A stretch of 17,028 bases of DNA from an uncultured Lachnospiraceae bacterium (GCA_934371505.1 CAKRNW010000042.1:1-17028); one strand, 5' to 3'. Positions 8,095-15,030 are shown, counted from the first letter of the stretch. Notes: generated by a model not told the origin, from the sequence alone. Program-made: numbers and translations.

Positions 8095-8164
8095 TGTGGA
8101 TAATGTGGATAACTCCGTGTATAAATAAAAAAAGCCCAAATTTGGCGATTCCTTATGTGGATAA
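8095..8164 (-). other. DnaA-box cluster in intergenic region
   Basis: Three exact copies of the DnaA box TTATCCACA (minus strand) occur at 8103-8095, 8112-8104 and 8164-8156, plus a one-mismatch copy TTATACACG at 8124-8116. All have the same orientation, and the first two abut. The surroundings are AT-rich. A perfect 10-bp palindrome CCAAATTTGG lies between them at 8136-8145. The whole 7965-8286 stretch between the hpf promoter and the NlpC/P60 gene's terminator contains no credible gene. See findings for interpretation. Confidence 0.75.
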
Positions 8165-8286
8165 CTTTTCGTTGCTTTCAAGCAAATTTTTTATTCTTTT
8201 GTTCAATTTGTCCAAGGGACTTTTTTTCAAGGCAAAACCTGCTATTTCTCTTATTTTGTTATTATCTCACAAGTCCAAATAGGGAA

Positions 8287-8319
8287 AAAGGCGCAAGTAC
8301 TTATTGCACCTGCGCCTTT
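8287..8319 (-). terminator. Terminator of the NlpC/P60 gene
   Basis: In the minus-strand transcript AAAGGCGCA (8319-8311) pairs with TGCGCCTTT (8295-8287) as a perfect 9-bp stem, followed by TTC. It starts 15 nt after the stop codon. An alternative inner hairpin (GGTGCAA with TTGCGCC) overlaps it. The U-tract is short, so termination may be incomplete. Confidence 0.8.
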
Positions 8320-8334
8320 CAAGTCTCTTTGTTA

Positions 8335-9591
8335 TTAGAAAATACGTCTTACTGCCAGAACCTGACGATATCCTGCATTGGAAACAATGATACCGGTCTT
8401 TGCAGTGGATGCATGCACGATCTGTCCGTTACCGATGTAAAGAGCTACGTGTCCGGAGTAGCAGACCAAATCACCGGGCTGTGCATTTGCCAGACCGCCT
8501 TCTACTTCATAGCCGACTTTACGGTCTGCGGAGGAAGAATGGGGCAGACCGATTCCGAAGTTGGAATAAACACTCATGACAAATCCGGAACAATCCGTGC
8601 CATTGGTAAGGCTGCTTCCGCCATACACATAAGGATTGCCGACAAACTGTAATGCATAATTTGCAACAGCATTTCCATACTCACTTCCACCGGAAACTGT
8701 CATTGCCGGTGCATGGCTTGCGGAGTTGGAAGAATTGGAGGAGCTGCCGGAGGTGGATTTTTTCTTTGCCTGGGATGCAGCCGCTGCTGCCTCTGCAGCT
8801 TTTCTCTCCTCTTCAGCCTTTTTCAGACGGGCTTCCTCTTCTGCCTTGGATTCTGCTTTTACAAATTCTGTGGAAAGGGTCACATAGTCTGTGGAGACAT
8901 ATCCGTCACCTTCCTCGATATTGATCTTTACCCATCCGTCAAGCTCTTCTGTTACCAGCAGATCATCATCAATGGGAACCAGACCTAAGACAGCGGAATC
9001 GGTGCTGGGCTGTTCTCTTACCTTTAATGTGGTGGTGGTTACGGTGGCAATACGGGTTCCGACTTTCTTCGCCAGTTCCACGGCTGCCTCGCCGGTAACA
9101 CAATACTCACCCTTTACATATCCGGTTACGGAACCGGATTCAATCTTGTACCAGCCGTTTTCTTCTTCAATAAAGACACCTACGGATTTATCATAGAGCT
9201 TACCCACGATGCTGCCATCTTCACTGGGCAGATCCCTTACATTTACGTAATTATTTACCTGGGCAATGACCAGAGACTTAAAGGTCTCCTCCTCTGCCTT
9301 AGTCTCTCTCTGCTGTTTCGTCATCGTCACAGTGGGAGCTGCTGCCAGTGCCCGGTCTCCATCATCAATCATGGCAATGTCCATGGTTGCTGTAATCTGC
9401 TTCGAGGAAGAGGAATTCTTACTGTCCTTTCCGGAACTCATGGTCGTACTTTTATTGTTTACCGCCAATCCTACGCCTGCAGAAGGTAATACAGAGGAAA
9501 GACCTGTTGCATGTGCAGTCATGGGAAAGCCGGTGATAACAACTGCTGCGGTAAGTGCCATAGCAGCAATTTTTATATTCTGATGTCTCAT
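8335..9591 (-). CDS. Secreted SH3b-SH3b-NlpC/P60 cell-wall hydrolase
   Basis: This is a predicted exported gamma-D-glutamyl endopeptidase acting on peptidoglycan stem peptides. The signal peptide is at residues 1-28 (hydrophobic core IAAMALTAAVVITGF, probable cut after AHA). A Ser/Lys-rich linker follows, then two bacterial SH3 domains at about 108-165 (NYVNVRDLPSEDGSIVG, GWYKI, GYVKGEYC) and 180-240 (TLKVREQPSTDSAVLG, GWVKI, GYVSTDYV), likely wall binding. Next come an alanine/glutamate coiled coil at about 245-277 and a Ser-rich hinge. The NlpC/P60 domain (305-418) has its full triad: Cys334 in TDCSGF, His381 in GHVALYIG and His393 in IVHAS. Start ATG 9591 has GGAGG 4-5 nt upstream. It has its own promoter and an exact WalR-box match in the leader, which fits control by the cell-wall two-component system. 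The architecture resembles clostridial p60-like hydrolases. Confidence 0.95.
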   Translation of the reverse strand: MRHQNIKIAAMALTAAVVITGFPMTAHATGLSSVLPSAGVGLAVNNKSTTMSSGKDSKNSSSSKQITATMDIAMIDDGDRALAAAPTVTMTKQQRETKAEEETFKSLVIAQVNNYVNVRDLPSEDGSIVGKLYDKSVGVFIEEENGWYKIESGSVTGYVKGEYCVTGEAAVELAKKVGTRIATVTTTTLKVREQPSTDSAVLGLVPIDDDLLVTEELDGWVKINIEEGDGYVSTDYVTLSTEFVKAESKAEEEARLKKAEEERKAAEAAAAASQAKKKSTSGSSSNSSNSASHAPAMTVSGGSEYGNAVANYALQFVGNPYVYGGSSLTNGTDCSGFVMSVYSNFGIGLPHSSSADRKVGYEVEGGLANAQPGDLVCYSGHVALYIGNGQIVHASTAKTGIIVSNAGYRQVLAVRRIF

Positions 9592-9618
9592 AATGCCTCC
9601 AACATTGGATCCGTATTT

Positions 9619-9635
9619 ATTACAAATTTGTTACA
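9619..9635 (-). promoter_or_regulatory. Candidate WalR (YycF) binding site
   Basis: The minus strand reads TGTAAC-AAATT-TGTAAT, an exact fit to the WalR direct-repeat consensus TGTWAH-N5-TGTWAH. It lies just downstream of the predicted transcription start of the NlpC/P60 gene (about +4 to +20). In Bacillus, downstream sites are usually associated with repression. The target gene type (wall hydrolase) is the classic WalR regulon member. No walRK gene is visible in the window. Confidence 0.6.
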
Positions 9636-9645
9636 TCTGTGAATA

Positions 9646-9674
9646 AATATAGCATTATGACCATCCCTTGTCAA
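9646..9674 (-). promoter_or_regulatory. Sigma-A promoter of the NlpC/P60 gene
   Basis: On the minus strand, consensus -35 TTGACA (9674-9669), 17-nt spacer and -10 TATATT (9651-9646). The predicted start is near 9640, giving a leader of about 48 nt. It lies directly after the trxB stop (9702), with no terminator seen between. Confidence 0.85.
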
Positions 9675-9701
9675 GTAAATGCAGGAAATCTCCGGGTTCT
9701 T

Positions 9702-10616
9702 TTAATTCCTGCGATCCAGATATTCCTGTACGGAAATTGCTGCATTGGCTCCATCTGCTACTGCCGTAATGATCTGACGCAGTTTCTTGGTACGGGCATC
9801 TCCCGCTGCAAAAATTCCAGGAACTGCAGTCACTCCATCCTCTCCGGCAATCAGATATCCCTGTTCGTCCATGGGCACCAGTCCTTCCACAAATGCGGTA
9901 TCCGGATGAATTCCCACCGCAACGAAAATGCCGGATACCGGAATTTCCTCCGTGCTATCCTGTTTTAAGTGGCGCACGCAGATCTGTTCCACTAAGGTTT
10001 CTCCCTGAATTTCCGTCACCACACTGTCCCAGAGAATTTCCACGTTGGTCAGGGAAAACACCTGCTCCTGCAGGGATCTGGCTGCCCGAAGGGTGTCCCG
10101 TCTGTGAATGAGAATCACTTTCTCCACGAAGCGGGAGAGAAAAATGGCATCCTCCACCGCCACATCACCGCCTCCGGCAACTGCTACGGTTTTTCCCCGG
10201 AAAAAAGCACCGTCACAGGTAGCACAATAGGAAACGCCTCTGCCCATCAGCCGTTCTTCTCCCGGTACATTAAGAGTCGCATGGGATGCTCCCGGCGCCA
10301 GAATAATGCTTTGGGCCTCCCACTCCTTTTTCGTGGTAATTACCCGGAAGCCGTCCCGGCATTTTTCAATTTCCCGGACTATTCCCGTGGTAAATTCTGC
10401 TCCCAGTCCCGCTGCGTGCTCATGGAATTTGTTTCCCAGCTCCATGCCGCCGATTCCGGGAAGTCCCAGATAATTATCCACCTCATAGGTGGTGAGTACC
10501 TGACCGCCGCTCATGGCGTTTTTCTCCAGTACCAATACGGACAATCCTGCCCGTCTGGCATATACCGCAGCCGACAGTCCCGCAGGACCGGAGCCAACAA
10601 TGATGACATCAAACAT
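9702..10616 (-). CDS. trxB: Thioredoxin-disulfide reductase
   Basis: TrxB is a cytosolic FAD enzyme that passes NADPH electrons to thioredoxin. The 304 residues match the low-molecular-weight bacterial form. FAD-binding GSGPAG is at residues 8-13 (MFDVIIVGSGPAGLSAAVYA). The redox-active CATC (Cys131, Cys134) is in SYCATCDGAFF, the NADPH-site GGGDVAVEDA is near 148-157, and the C-terminal FAD contact FAAGDART is near 270. ATG 10616 has AAGGAG 6 nt upstream, and that site directly follows the stop of a tiny CPHC-coding ORF (10629-10667). No thioredoxin gene is adjacent. glmS lies 131 nt upstream on the same strand with no clear terminator between, so co-transcription is possible. A ferredoxin-dependent relative cannot be fully excluded, but the GGGDVAVE motif favours NADPH. 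Confidence 0.95.
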   Translation of the reverse strand: MFDVIIVGSGPAGLSAAVYARRAGLSVLVLEKNAMSGGQVLTTYEVDNYLGLPGIGGMELGNKFHEHAAGLGAEFTTGIVREIEKCRDGFRVITTKKEWEAQSIILAPGASHATLNVPGEERLMGRGVSYCATCDGAFFRGKTVAVAGGGDVAVEDAIFLSRFVEKVILIHRRDTLRAARSLQEQVFSLTNVEILWDSVVTEIQGETLVEQICVRHLKQDSTEEIPVSGIFVAVGIHPDTAFVEGLVPMDEQGYLIAGEDGVTAVPGIFAAGDARTKKLRQIITAVADGANAAISVQEYLDRRN

Positions 10617-10628
10617 AACGTACTCCTT

Positions 10629-10667
10629 TTATTCTGACAGATCAAAGGTACAGTGAGGGCATTTCAC
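10629..10667 (-). other. Possible 12-residue leader ORF (CPHC) before trxB
   Basis: A GTG-started frame encodes MKCPHCTFDLSE and stops 12 nt before trxB, its stop adjoining the trxB Shine-Dalgarno. The frame is open upstream to 10694 (next in-frame stop 10695-10697) without an ATG. A 6-bp inverted repeat (10651-10656 with 10664-10669) covers the GTG. The reading could be a leader peptide, a remnant of a zinc-ribbon gene, or chance. There is no convincing ribosome binding site (GAGG abuts the GTG). Confidence 0.2.
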
Positions 10668-10747
10668 TGCCTCAATATTCTTTACTCCTCGCTTTCACTT
10701 TTGTCATACCTTTTTATTCCTACAGCGTATGTTTTCTTTTCTTTATT

Positions 10748-12574
10748 TTATTCTACCGTAACAACCTTTGCAAGGTTTCTCGGTTTATCTACATCTAATC
10801 CTTTGTCCATAGATACATAATAGGCTAAGAGCTGTAATGCCACCGATGCAGGGAATACCATGAAAGCATCCGGCATATCCGGCAGGGTAAAAATTCCTGA
10901 CCAGTCCTGTTCTCCCGCCTGTGCATAATAATCCTGTTTGATAAACAGGGTCACAGCGGCACCTCTGGACTTCACTTCACGGATATTTGACATTTCTTTA
11001 TCATGAAGCCTGCGCTGGGTTACCACGGCAATCACCGGTGTATTTTCTGTGATAAGGGCAATGGTTCCATGTTTTAATTCTCCCGATGCATAAGCCTCCG
11101 TATGAATGTAGGATATCTCCTTGAGTTTTAAGGAGCCCTCCAGCAAAATGGAGTAATCCAGTCCACGGCCGATCATGAACGCATCTTTGGCATTTAAAAT
11201 GGTTCTGGCAAAACGGTGAATATCCCGGCGTCGTGTCAATACATCTTCCATCACCTCAGGAACCCGTTTGATCTGCTCCATAAAGGCAACGGTCTCTTCC
11301 CGGCTCATTGCCCCCCGGAGATATGCCATTCTGCCTACCAGCAGATAAAGCACAGCCAGCTGGGTGGTATAAGCCTTGGTGCTGGCTACCGCAATTTCCG
11401 GTCCTGCCATGGTGTAGAGTACATATTCACTCTCCCTGGCAATGGAAGCCCCCCGCACATTGATGACGGACAGGCTCGTTGCCCCCTGTTTTCTGGCATA
11501 CTTTAAGGCTTCCAGGGTGTCGATGGTCTCTCCGGACTGGGAGATGGCAATCACCAGCGTCTTTTCATCAATCACCGGATCCGCATACATAAATTCCGAT
11601 GCGTACTCCACATCCGCATGCATGCGCAAAACAGACTGCATCAGCGACTGTGCCACCAGTCCTGCATGCATGGCAGTACCACAGGCAACAATGCAGACCC
11701 GTTCACAGTCCGCCAGCACTTCGTCCGGTACCTGATCCACAGAAAAATCCGGCAGTCCGTCCACAATTCTTCCTTCAATGGTACGACGGATGGCATCCGG
11801 CTGCTCCATGATCTCCTTTTCCATATAAAAAGGGTAACCGCCCTTATCCGCACGGCTTACATCCCAGTCCACTGTCAGATATTCCGGTTCCGCCCCGTCT
11901 CCGGACAGATCATAGAGTCTGAGCCCATCCCCGTTCATCTCCAGTACATGAAATTCAGGCACCACAAAATAACGGTCCGTGAACCGGCACAGTGCAGTTA
12001 CATCCGATGCCAGAATACATCCTTCCTCACACTGCGCAGCCACAATAGGACTTACATTACGAACGGCATAAATCGTTCCCGGACGATCTTCAAACAGGAT
12101 GACCAGGGCAAACGTTCCTTTCAGTTTCAGTACGGTCTTGCGGATTGCCGCGTAAGGGTCTCCCTGGTAGTAATGATCCAGCATCGCCGCAGCCACCTCC
12201 GTGTCTGTCTGGGACTTTAACAGAGAAGACAGATGATAATGCTCCGTCAGTTCCTTATAATTTTCAATAATGCCGTTATGAACAATGGTCACCCGTCCGA
12301 ACTGGTGTGGGTGGGCATTTTCATCGCAGACTCCACCGTGGGTCGCCCATCTGGTGTGTCCGATTCCGCAGGTTTCCTCTTTTCCTTCTCCCTCGCAGCG
12401 TTTTCTCAAATCATTGACTCTTCCGGCACACTTGAGAACCCGCACTTCCGGTGTCTCGTGGGAGCTTAAGGCAATACCGGCGCTGTCATAGCCACGGTAT
12501 TCCAAAAGCTCCAACGCATCCAGAAGGATGTCTTTTGCCTGCTTTTTCCCTGTATATCCAATAATTCCACACAT
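10748..12574 (-). CDS. glmS: Glutamine-fructose-6-phosphate aminotransferase (isomerising)
   Basis: GlmS makes glucosamine-6-phosphate from fructose-6-phosphate and glutamine, committing carbon to peptidoglycan amino sugars. The 608 residues match the family. The N-terminal glutaminase domain (about 1-220) starts with nucleophile Cys2 (MCGIIGYTG), then LEYRGYDSAGIAL, HTRWATHGGV, NAHPHQFG and VHNGIIENY. The SIS sugar-isomerase domains follow (about 285-420 and 455-590) with CGTAMHAG, SQSGETIDTLEAL, ASTKAYTTQ, and the family C-terminus DKPRNLAKVVTVE. ATG 12574 has GAGGAA 6 nt upstream. Expression is predicted to be switched off by glucosamine-6-phosphate through the ribozyme in its leader (12669-12811), with an additional long hairpin just upstream of the gene. 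The downstream neighbour is trxB. Confidence 0.98.
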   Translation of the reverse strand: MCGIIGYTGKKQAKDILLDALELLEYRGYDSAGIALSSHETPEVRVLKCAGRVNDLRKRCEGEGKEETCGIGHTRWATHGGVCDENAHPHQFGRVTIVHNGIIENYKELTEHYHLSSLLKSQTDTEVAAAMLDHYYQGDPYAAIRKTVLKLKGTFALVILFEDRPGTIYAVRNVSPIVAAQCEEGCILASDVTALCRFTDRYFVVPEFHVLEMNGDGLRLYDLSGDGAEPEYLTVDWDVSRADKGGYPFYMEKEIMEQPDAIRRTIEGRIVDGLPDFSVDQVPDEVLADCERVCIVACGTAMHAGLVAQSLMQSVLRMHADVEYASEFMYADPVIDEKTLVIAISQSGETIDTLEALKYARKQGATSLSVINVRGASIARESEYVLYTMAGPEIAVASTKAYTTQLAVLYLLVGRMAYLRGAMSREETVAFMEQIKRVPEVMEDVLTRRRDIHRFARTILNAKDAFMIGRGLDYSILLEGSLKLKEISYIHTEAYASGELKHGTIALITENTPVIAVVTQRRLHDKEMSNIREVKSRGAAVTLFIKQDYYAQAGEQDWSGIFTLPDMPDAFMVFPASVALQLLAYYVSMDKGLDVDKPRNLAKVVTVE

Positions 12575-12625
12575 ATATGATTCCTCATCTTTCTATCATT
12601 ATTTTATATTATTTCAAAATTATGA

Positions 12626-12671
12626 AACTATTCAAAACACCTTCGCAAAATCCTAAAGGCATTGAATAGTT
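12626..12671 (-). promoter_or_regulatory. Long hairpin between the glmS ribozyme and glmS
   Basis: AACTATTCAA (12671-12662 in the transcript) pairs perfectly over 10 bp with TTGAATAGTT (12635-12626). An inner CCTT/AAGG pairing continues the stem. It is AT-rich with no U-tract, so it is not an ordinary terminator. It abuts and slightly overlaps the 3' strand of the ribozyme. It may protect or present the cleaved mRNA, but this is inference. Confidence 0.5.
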
Positions 12672-12811
12672 ACACCGGTTATTCCGTATTTGTTTTGCAG
12701 TTGCCTGCATATTTGCCGGAATATCCCGCACCCGGTAAGTACGAAAGGGCGTCCGCCGAATTTTCGATAACCCTTTTCCTCGTCACCCTGCCTGCAGCAG
12801 GGACTGGCGCT
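12669..12811 (-). ncRNA. glmS: glmS self-cleaving ribozyme/riboswitch
   Basis: The minus strand carries the unmistakable core. It starts with AGCGCC (cleavage expected between A12811 and G12810), then the P1 hairpin GTCCCTGC/GCAGGGTGAC. GACGAGGA follows, then AAAGGGTTATCGAAAATTCG and GCGGACGCCCTTT, closing P2.1. The 3' part has a TTACCGG/CCGGTGTAA pairing, a 7-bp TATTCCG/CGGAATA stem and a TGCAG-GCAA-CTGCA hairpin with a GNRA loop. The 3' boundary is approximate. The class senses glucosamine-6-phosphate as cofactor and cleaves upstream of glmS, leading to mRNA decay (established). Position and gene match exactly. A clear promoter upstream (12812-12872) was not found; TTGTCA with a 19-nt spacer to TATGTC is the best but weak candidate. 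Confidence 0.97.
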
Positions 12812-12872
12812 GGATGAGAAGACATACGGTGTAGTTTCAAAGATATGACAATTCAGTTTTCAAGGTACTATG

Positions 12873-12906
12873 AAAAAACCAGTTGTGCCAAAACACAACT
12901 GGTTTT
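12873..12906 (-). terminator. Strong terminator after the membrane-protein cluster
   Basis: In the transcript AAAACCAGTTGTG and CACAACTGGTTTT form a perfect 13-bp stem with a 6-nt loop, running into TTTTTTC. The A-rich other flank makes it potentially bidirectional. It separates the cluster from glmS. Confidence 0.93.
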
Positions 12907-12936
12907 ATGTTAACGAAAAAGCAGGATTCTGTCAAG

Positions 12937-13344
12937 TCAATGTGCTGCCATATAATCGGTAAACAGAGCATCAATTTCCCCGGCACAGTCACCGAGGGCA
13001 CCCATCCTGGACGCCGCATCCTCTCTCTCCGTCTGCATTTTCTTCTGTTTTGCAGTGTCTCCCGTTTCCAGATAGGTATAATACAGCACCGTGGACTGGT
13101 AATAGTCTGCCACAGCATAGCACTCTGCGATTTCTGCCGTCTCCTTTACCTTCTCTGCCCGGTTTTTATCGCAATACTGCACCAGGTCGGTGTAGCGTCC
13201 GTCCCGGATGGCATAAACCAGACTGCTTTCCTCATAACTATAATGATAGCTGTCATAAAAAATCTCCCTTCCAGCCCTGAGCAGGAGCAGGACGGTCAGT
13301 GCTGTCAGTGCGATGGTTATGCCACGAAATAATTTATCACTCAT
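12937..13344 (-). CDS. Small membrane-anchored protein, third member of paralogous cluster
   Basis: Not a recognised family. The 135 residues start MSDKLFRGITIALTAL. A membrane segment lies at about 7-22 with only a few residues inside. A Tyr- and charge-rich segment of about 110 residues follows, predicted extracytoplasmic and helical (QKKMQTEREDAASRM looks coiled). Residues 42-62 (YAIRDGRYTDLVQYCDKNR) resemble segments at the same distance after the membrane helix in the two upstream genes, but the zinc ribbon is absent. The start is uncertain: ATG 13344 (chosen, AAGGAG 11 nt upstream), ATG 13353 (AAGGAG only 2 nt upstream), or a longer open frame to 13416 that would be mostly inside the previous gene. 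It overlaps the upstream gene by 8 nt, so it is translationally coupled. The terminator follows 30 nt after the stop. Confidence 0.75.
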   Translation of the reverse strand: MSDKLFRGITIALTALTVLLLLRAGREIFYDSYHYSYEESSLVYAIRDGRYTDLVQYCDKNRAEKVKETAEIAECYAVADYYQSTVLYYTYLETGDTAKQKKMQTEREDAASRMGALGDCAGEIDALFTDYMAAH

Positions 13345-14107
13345 CCTTCTCATAGCTCCTTTCCAGCAGAACAAGAATCTTGGTGTTGGACATCTGGCGG
13401 ATAGACTTACCGGCAAACACCTCTCCGTCTACCCCCACATACGCCTGTACCAGCGCCTCTGCCTGGGATATCAGATTCTCGCACCACTCGGTATGATGCC
13501 GGTACATCTCTACATAATAGTAATCTTCACTCACATTCCGGTACAGATATGCCAGGTCATCGGAAATATTTTCCAGACATTTATCCGGGTCAAAATAACT
13601 GTCATACCCATTGCCATTGTTATGTTCCACCAGTCTGGAGCACATCTCCCAGATATCATGGTAGGTGCCTGCCAGACGTCCAAACTGCTGGTAATGCTCA
13701 AATTCCGTATTGTCAAAATCATAATACACCAGATCCCGGTCATTCAGAAAATTATAATAGCCTGTCCAGTCTCCTTTTTCCGCATAGGCATCCAGCTGGG
13801 TCTGGTATTCGGTGAGATGCTTTTTCTCTCTATACATGTTCACTGCCCGCTGGATATCCCAGACATAAACATTGACTACCACTGCCCCCAGTACCAGCAT
13901 TACCATAACCGCCAGCACTGCAATCCGGGCAGCCCTCCGGCTTGTCTTTCCCGCCTTCTCATAGACCTCGCTCTTGGTGTTCTGGTAGTCCGTTTCATAG
14001 TGAAACATGTCCTGTCTGTGTTTCACATAATGCTTATTGGGCTGGTGGCAATAGGGACATACCTTGTCGTCAATCGTCAGATTGGAACCACAATAATCAC
14101 ACTTCAC
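13337..14107 (-). CDS. Zinc-ribbon single-pass membrane protein, second member of cluster
   Basis: No known function recognised. 256 residues. The N-terminal zinc ribbon has CxxC pairs Cys3/Cys6 (CDYC) and Cys17/Cys20 (CPYC). A basic cytosolic linker ends KTSRRAAR, followed by one membrane helix at about 61-81, giving N-in/C-out topology. The outer domain (82-256) starts with WDI (83-85), as in the upstream paralogue, and contains LDAYAEKGDWTGYYNFLNDR (105-124), the segment shared by the cluster. It is unusually rich in Tyr, His and Asp. The start codon is GTG 14107 with GGAG 8 nt upstream; an ATG start would remove the ribbon. It lies 50 nt after the upstream gene and overlaps the next gene by 8 nt. 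The outer domain could be a sensor or a partner-binding module. Confidence 0.85.
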   Translation of the reverse strand: MKCDYCGSNLTIDDKVCPYCHQPNKHYVKHRQDMFHYETDYQNTKSEVYEKAGKTSRRAARIAVLAVMVMLVLGAVVVNVYVWDIQRAVNMYREKKHLTEYQTQLDAYAEKGDWTGYYNFLNDRDLVYYDFDNTEFEHYQQFGRLAGTYHDIWEMCSRLVEHNNGNGYDSYFDPDKCLENISDDLAYLYRNVSEDYYYVEMYRHHTEWCENLISQAEALVQAYVGVDGEVFAGKSIRQMSNTKILVLLERSYEKDE

Positions 14108-14157
14108 TGTTTTCTCTCCTTATCCGTTCCTTTTCACTCGTACCTCTCCGGCCGCCT

Positions 14158-14994
14158 TTAGTCTGCATGGGGCAGGCGGTCTTTCATGGTATCCACATAG
14201 TCGTAAAGCCCTTTGTATTTCAGATAACCATCTCCGGTGTCTGCCGACTGAATCTGTCTCTGGATTTCTGCATCATCGATGCCGTAAACTTCTCTGATAA
14301 AGTCCGTCACCTCATCCCTCCACTGTTCAACGAGTGCTCGATCCTCGTCACTCATCATATCGTTGCGGTACTTTGCATCCTTGGAATAAATCAAATCCAG
14401 CCCTTCGTAAAAAGGCGAGTGGTATTCATAAAAGCAGGGAATCTCTCCGCCCTTTAAGCGCTCCCAGAAGTCCGTACACTCCCGGTACTCGTCATAGTAG
14501 GTCAGAAGGTAATAGTGTTCCCAGGTACTGAAGTTGTACTGGATACCGGACTCCACATAGGAATTTTCCCGGTAAAAATCCAGCAGTGCATCGAAGTTCC
14601 CCTCTGCAAACCATTCGTCCAGTCTGGGATAATTTTCCTTTTCCCAGAGGAGCTGTTCCCTGGCATCTGCCGTGGTGGTCTGGCTGGCTGTCTCGTACAG
14701 ATACATGGCAATATCCCAGCGTTTGCTGTACAAAAACAGTGCGGCTGCCACAACTATAATCACCACCAGGGTGATTACCACGGTTTTTCCGGTAAATTTC
14801 AGATGTTTCCGGATTTCCTGGGTGATTTCCTCCTTGGGAATGTCCCCTAAATCCTCCAGGTTGTCCCGCAGCGTGTCCATGTCCTCCATGTACTTCTGCT
14901 CTGCCCCGGCTTCGTTGATGGCGCCGCAATAAGGGCACCGTGCCACCTGCCCGTCAATGAGGGCACCACATTCTCTGCATTTTATTTTCATCAT
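14158..14994 (-). CDS. Zinc-ribbon single-pass membrane protein, first member of cluster
   Basis: No known function recognised. 278 residues. The zinc ribbon has Cys6/Cys9 (CREC) and Cys20/Cys23 (CPYC), followed by an acidic linker (about 30-65). A membrane helix lies at about 71-90 (TVVITLVVIIVVAAALFL), with N-in/C-out topology. The outer domain begins WDI (93-95) and includes RLDEWFAEGNFDALLDFYRE (124-143), aligned with the second and third genes. The rest is Tyr/Trp/Glu-rich with no catalytic motif I can name. Start ATG 14994 or the next codon ATG 14991: AAGGG is 3 nt before the first and 6 nt before the second, so 14991 may be the real one. It is preceded by the degraded DHHW fragment; any promoter must lie within that remnant, and none is convincing. 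First gene of a three-gene unit ending at 12873. Confidence 0.86.
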   Translation of the reverse strand: MMKIKCRECGALIDGQVARCPYCGAINEAGAEQKYMEDMDTLRDNLEDLGDIPKEEITQEIRKHLKFTGKTVVITLVVIIVVAAALFLYSKRWDIAMYLYETASQTTTADAREQLLWEKENYPRLDEWFAEGNFDALLDFYRENSYVESGIQYNFSTWEHYYLLTYYDEYRECTDFWERLKGGEIPCFYEYHSPFYEGLDLIYSKDAKYRNDMMSDEDRALVEQWRDEVTDFIREVYGIDDAEIQRQIQSADTGDGYLKYKGLYDYVDTMKDRLPHAD

Positions 14995-15030
14995 AAACCC
15001 TTTTCCACGGTTTCTCTGGGATTTCCGGCA

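Noticed and set aside
7965..8286. Chromosomal origin (oriC) based on the DnaA boxes and AT-richness
   Set aside because: No dnaA, dnaN, rpmH or similar neighbours, genes on both sides are co-oriented, and no clear unwinding element or DnaA-trio was seen. Kept only as a DnaA-box cluster.
10640..10747. Terminator or promoter between glmS and trxB
   Set aside because: The only dyad (10651-10669) has no U-tract, and no -35/-10 pair with proper spacing was convincing, so neither is reported.
12837..13118. 93-codon minus-strand frame overlapping the third membrane protein and the terminator
   Set aside because: It runs through the 13-bp terminator hairpin and overlaps a coupled gene in another frame.
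13313..14161. 282-codon plus-strand open frame opposite the zinc-ribbon gene
   Set aside because: Antisense to a better gene. The translation is low-complexity His/Ile-rich without domains, with no ribosome binding site.
14492..14938. 148-codon minus-strand frame inside the first zinc-ribbon gene
   Set aside because: Out-of-frame overlap with a better supported gene. Gly/His/Arg-rich translation typical of a shifted frame.
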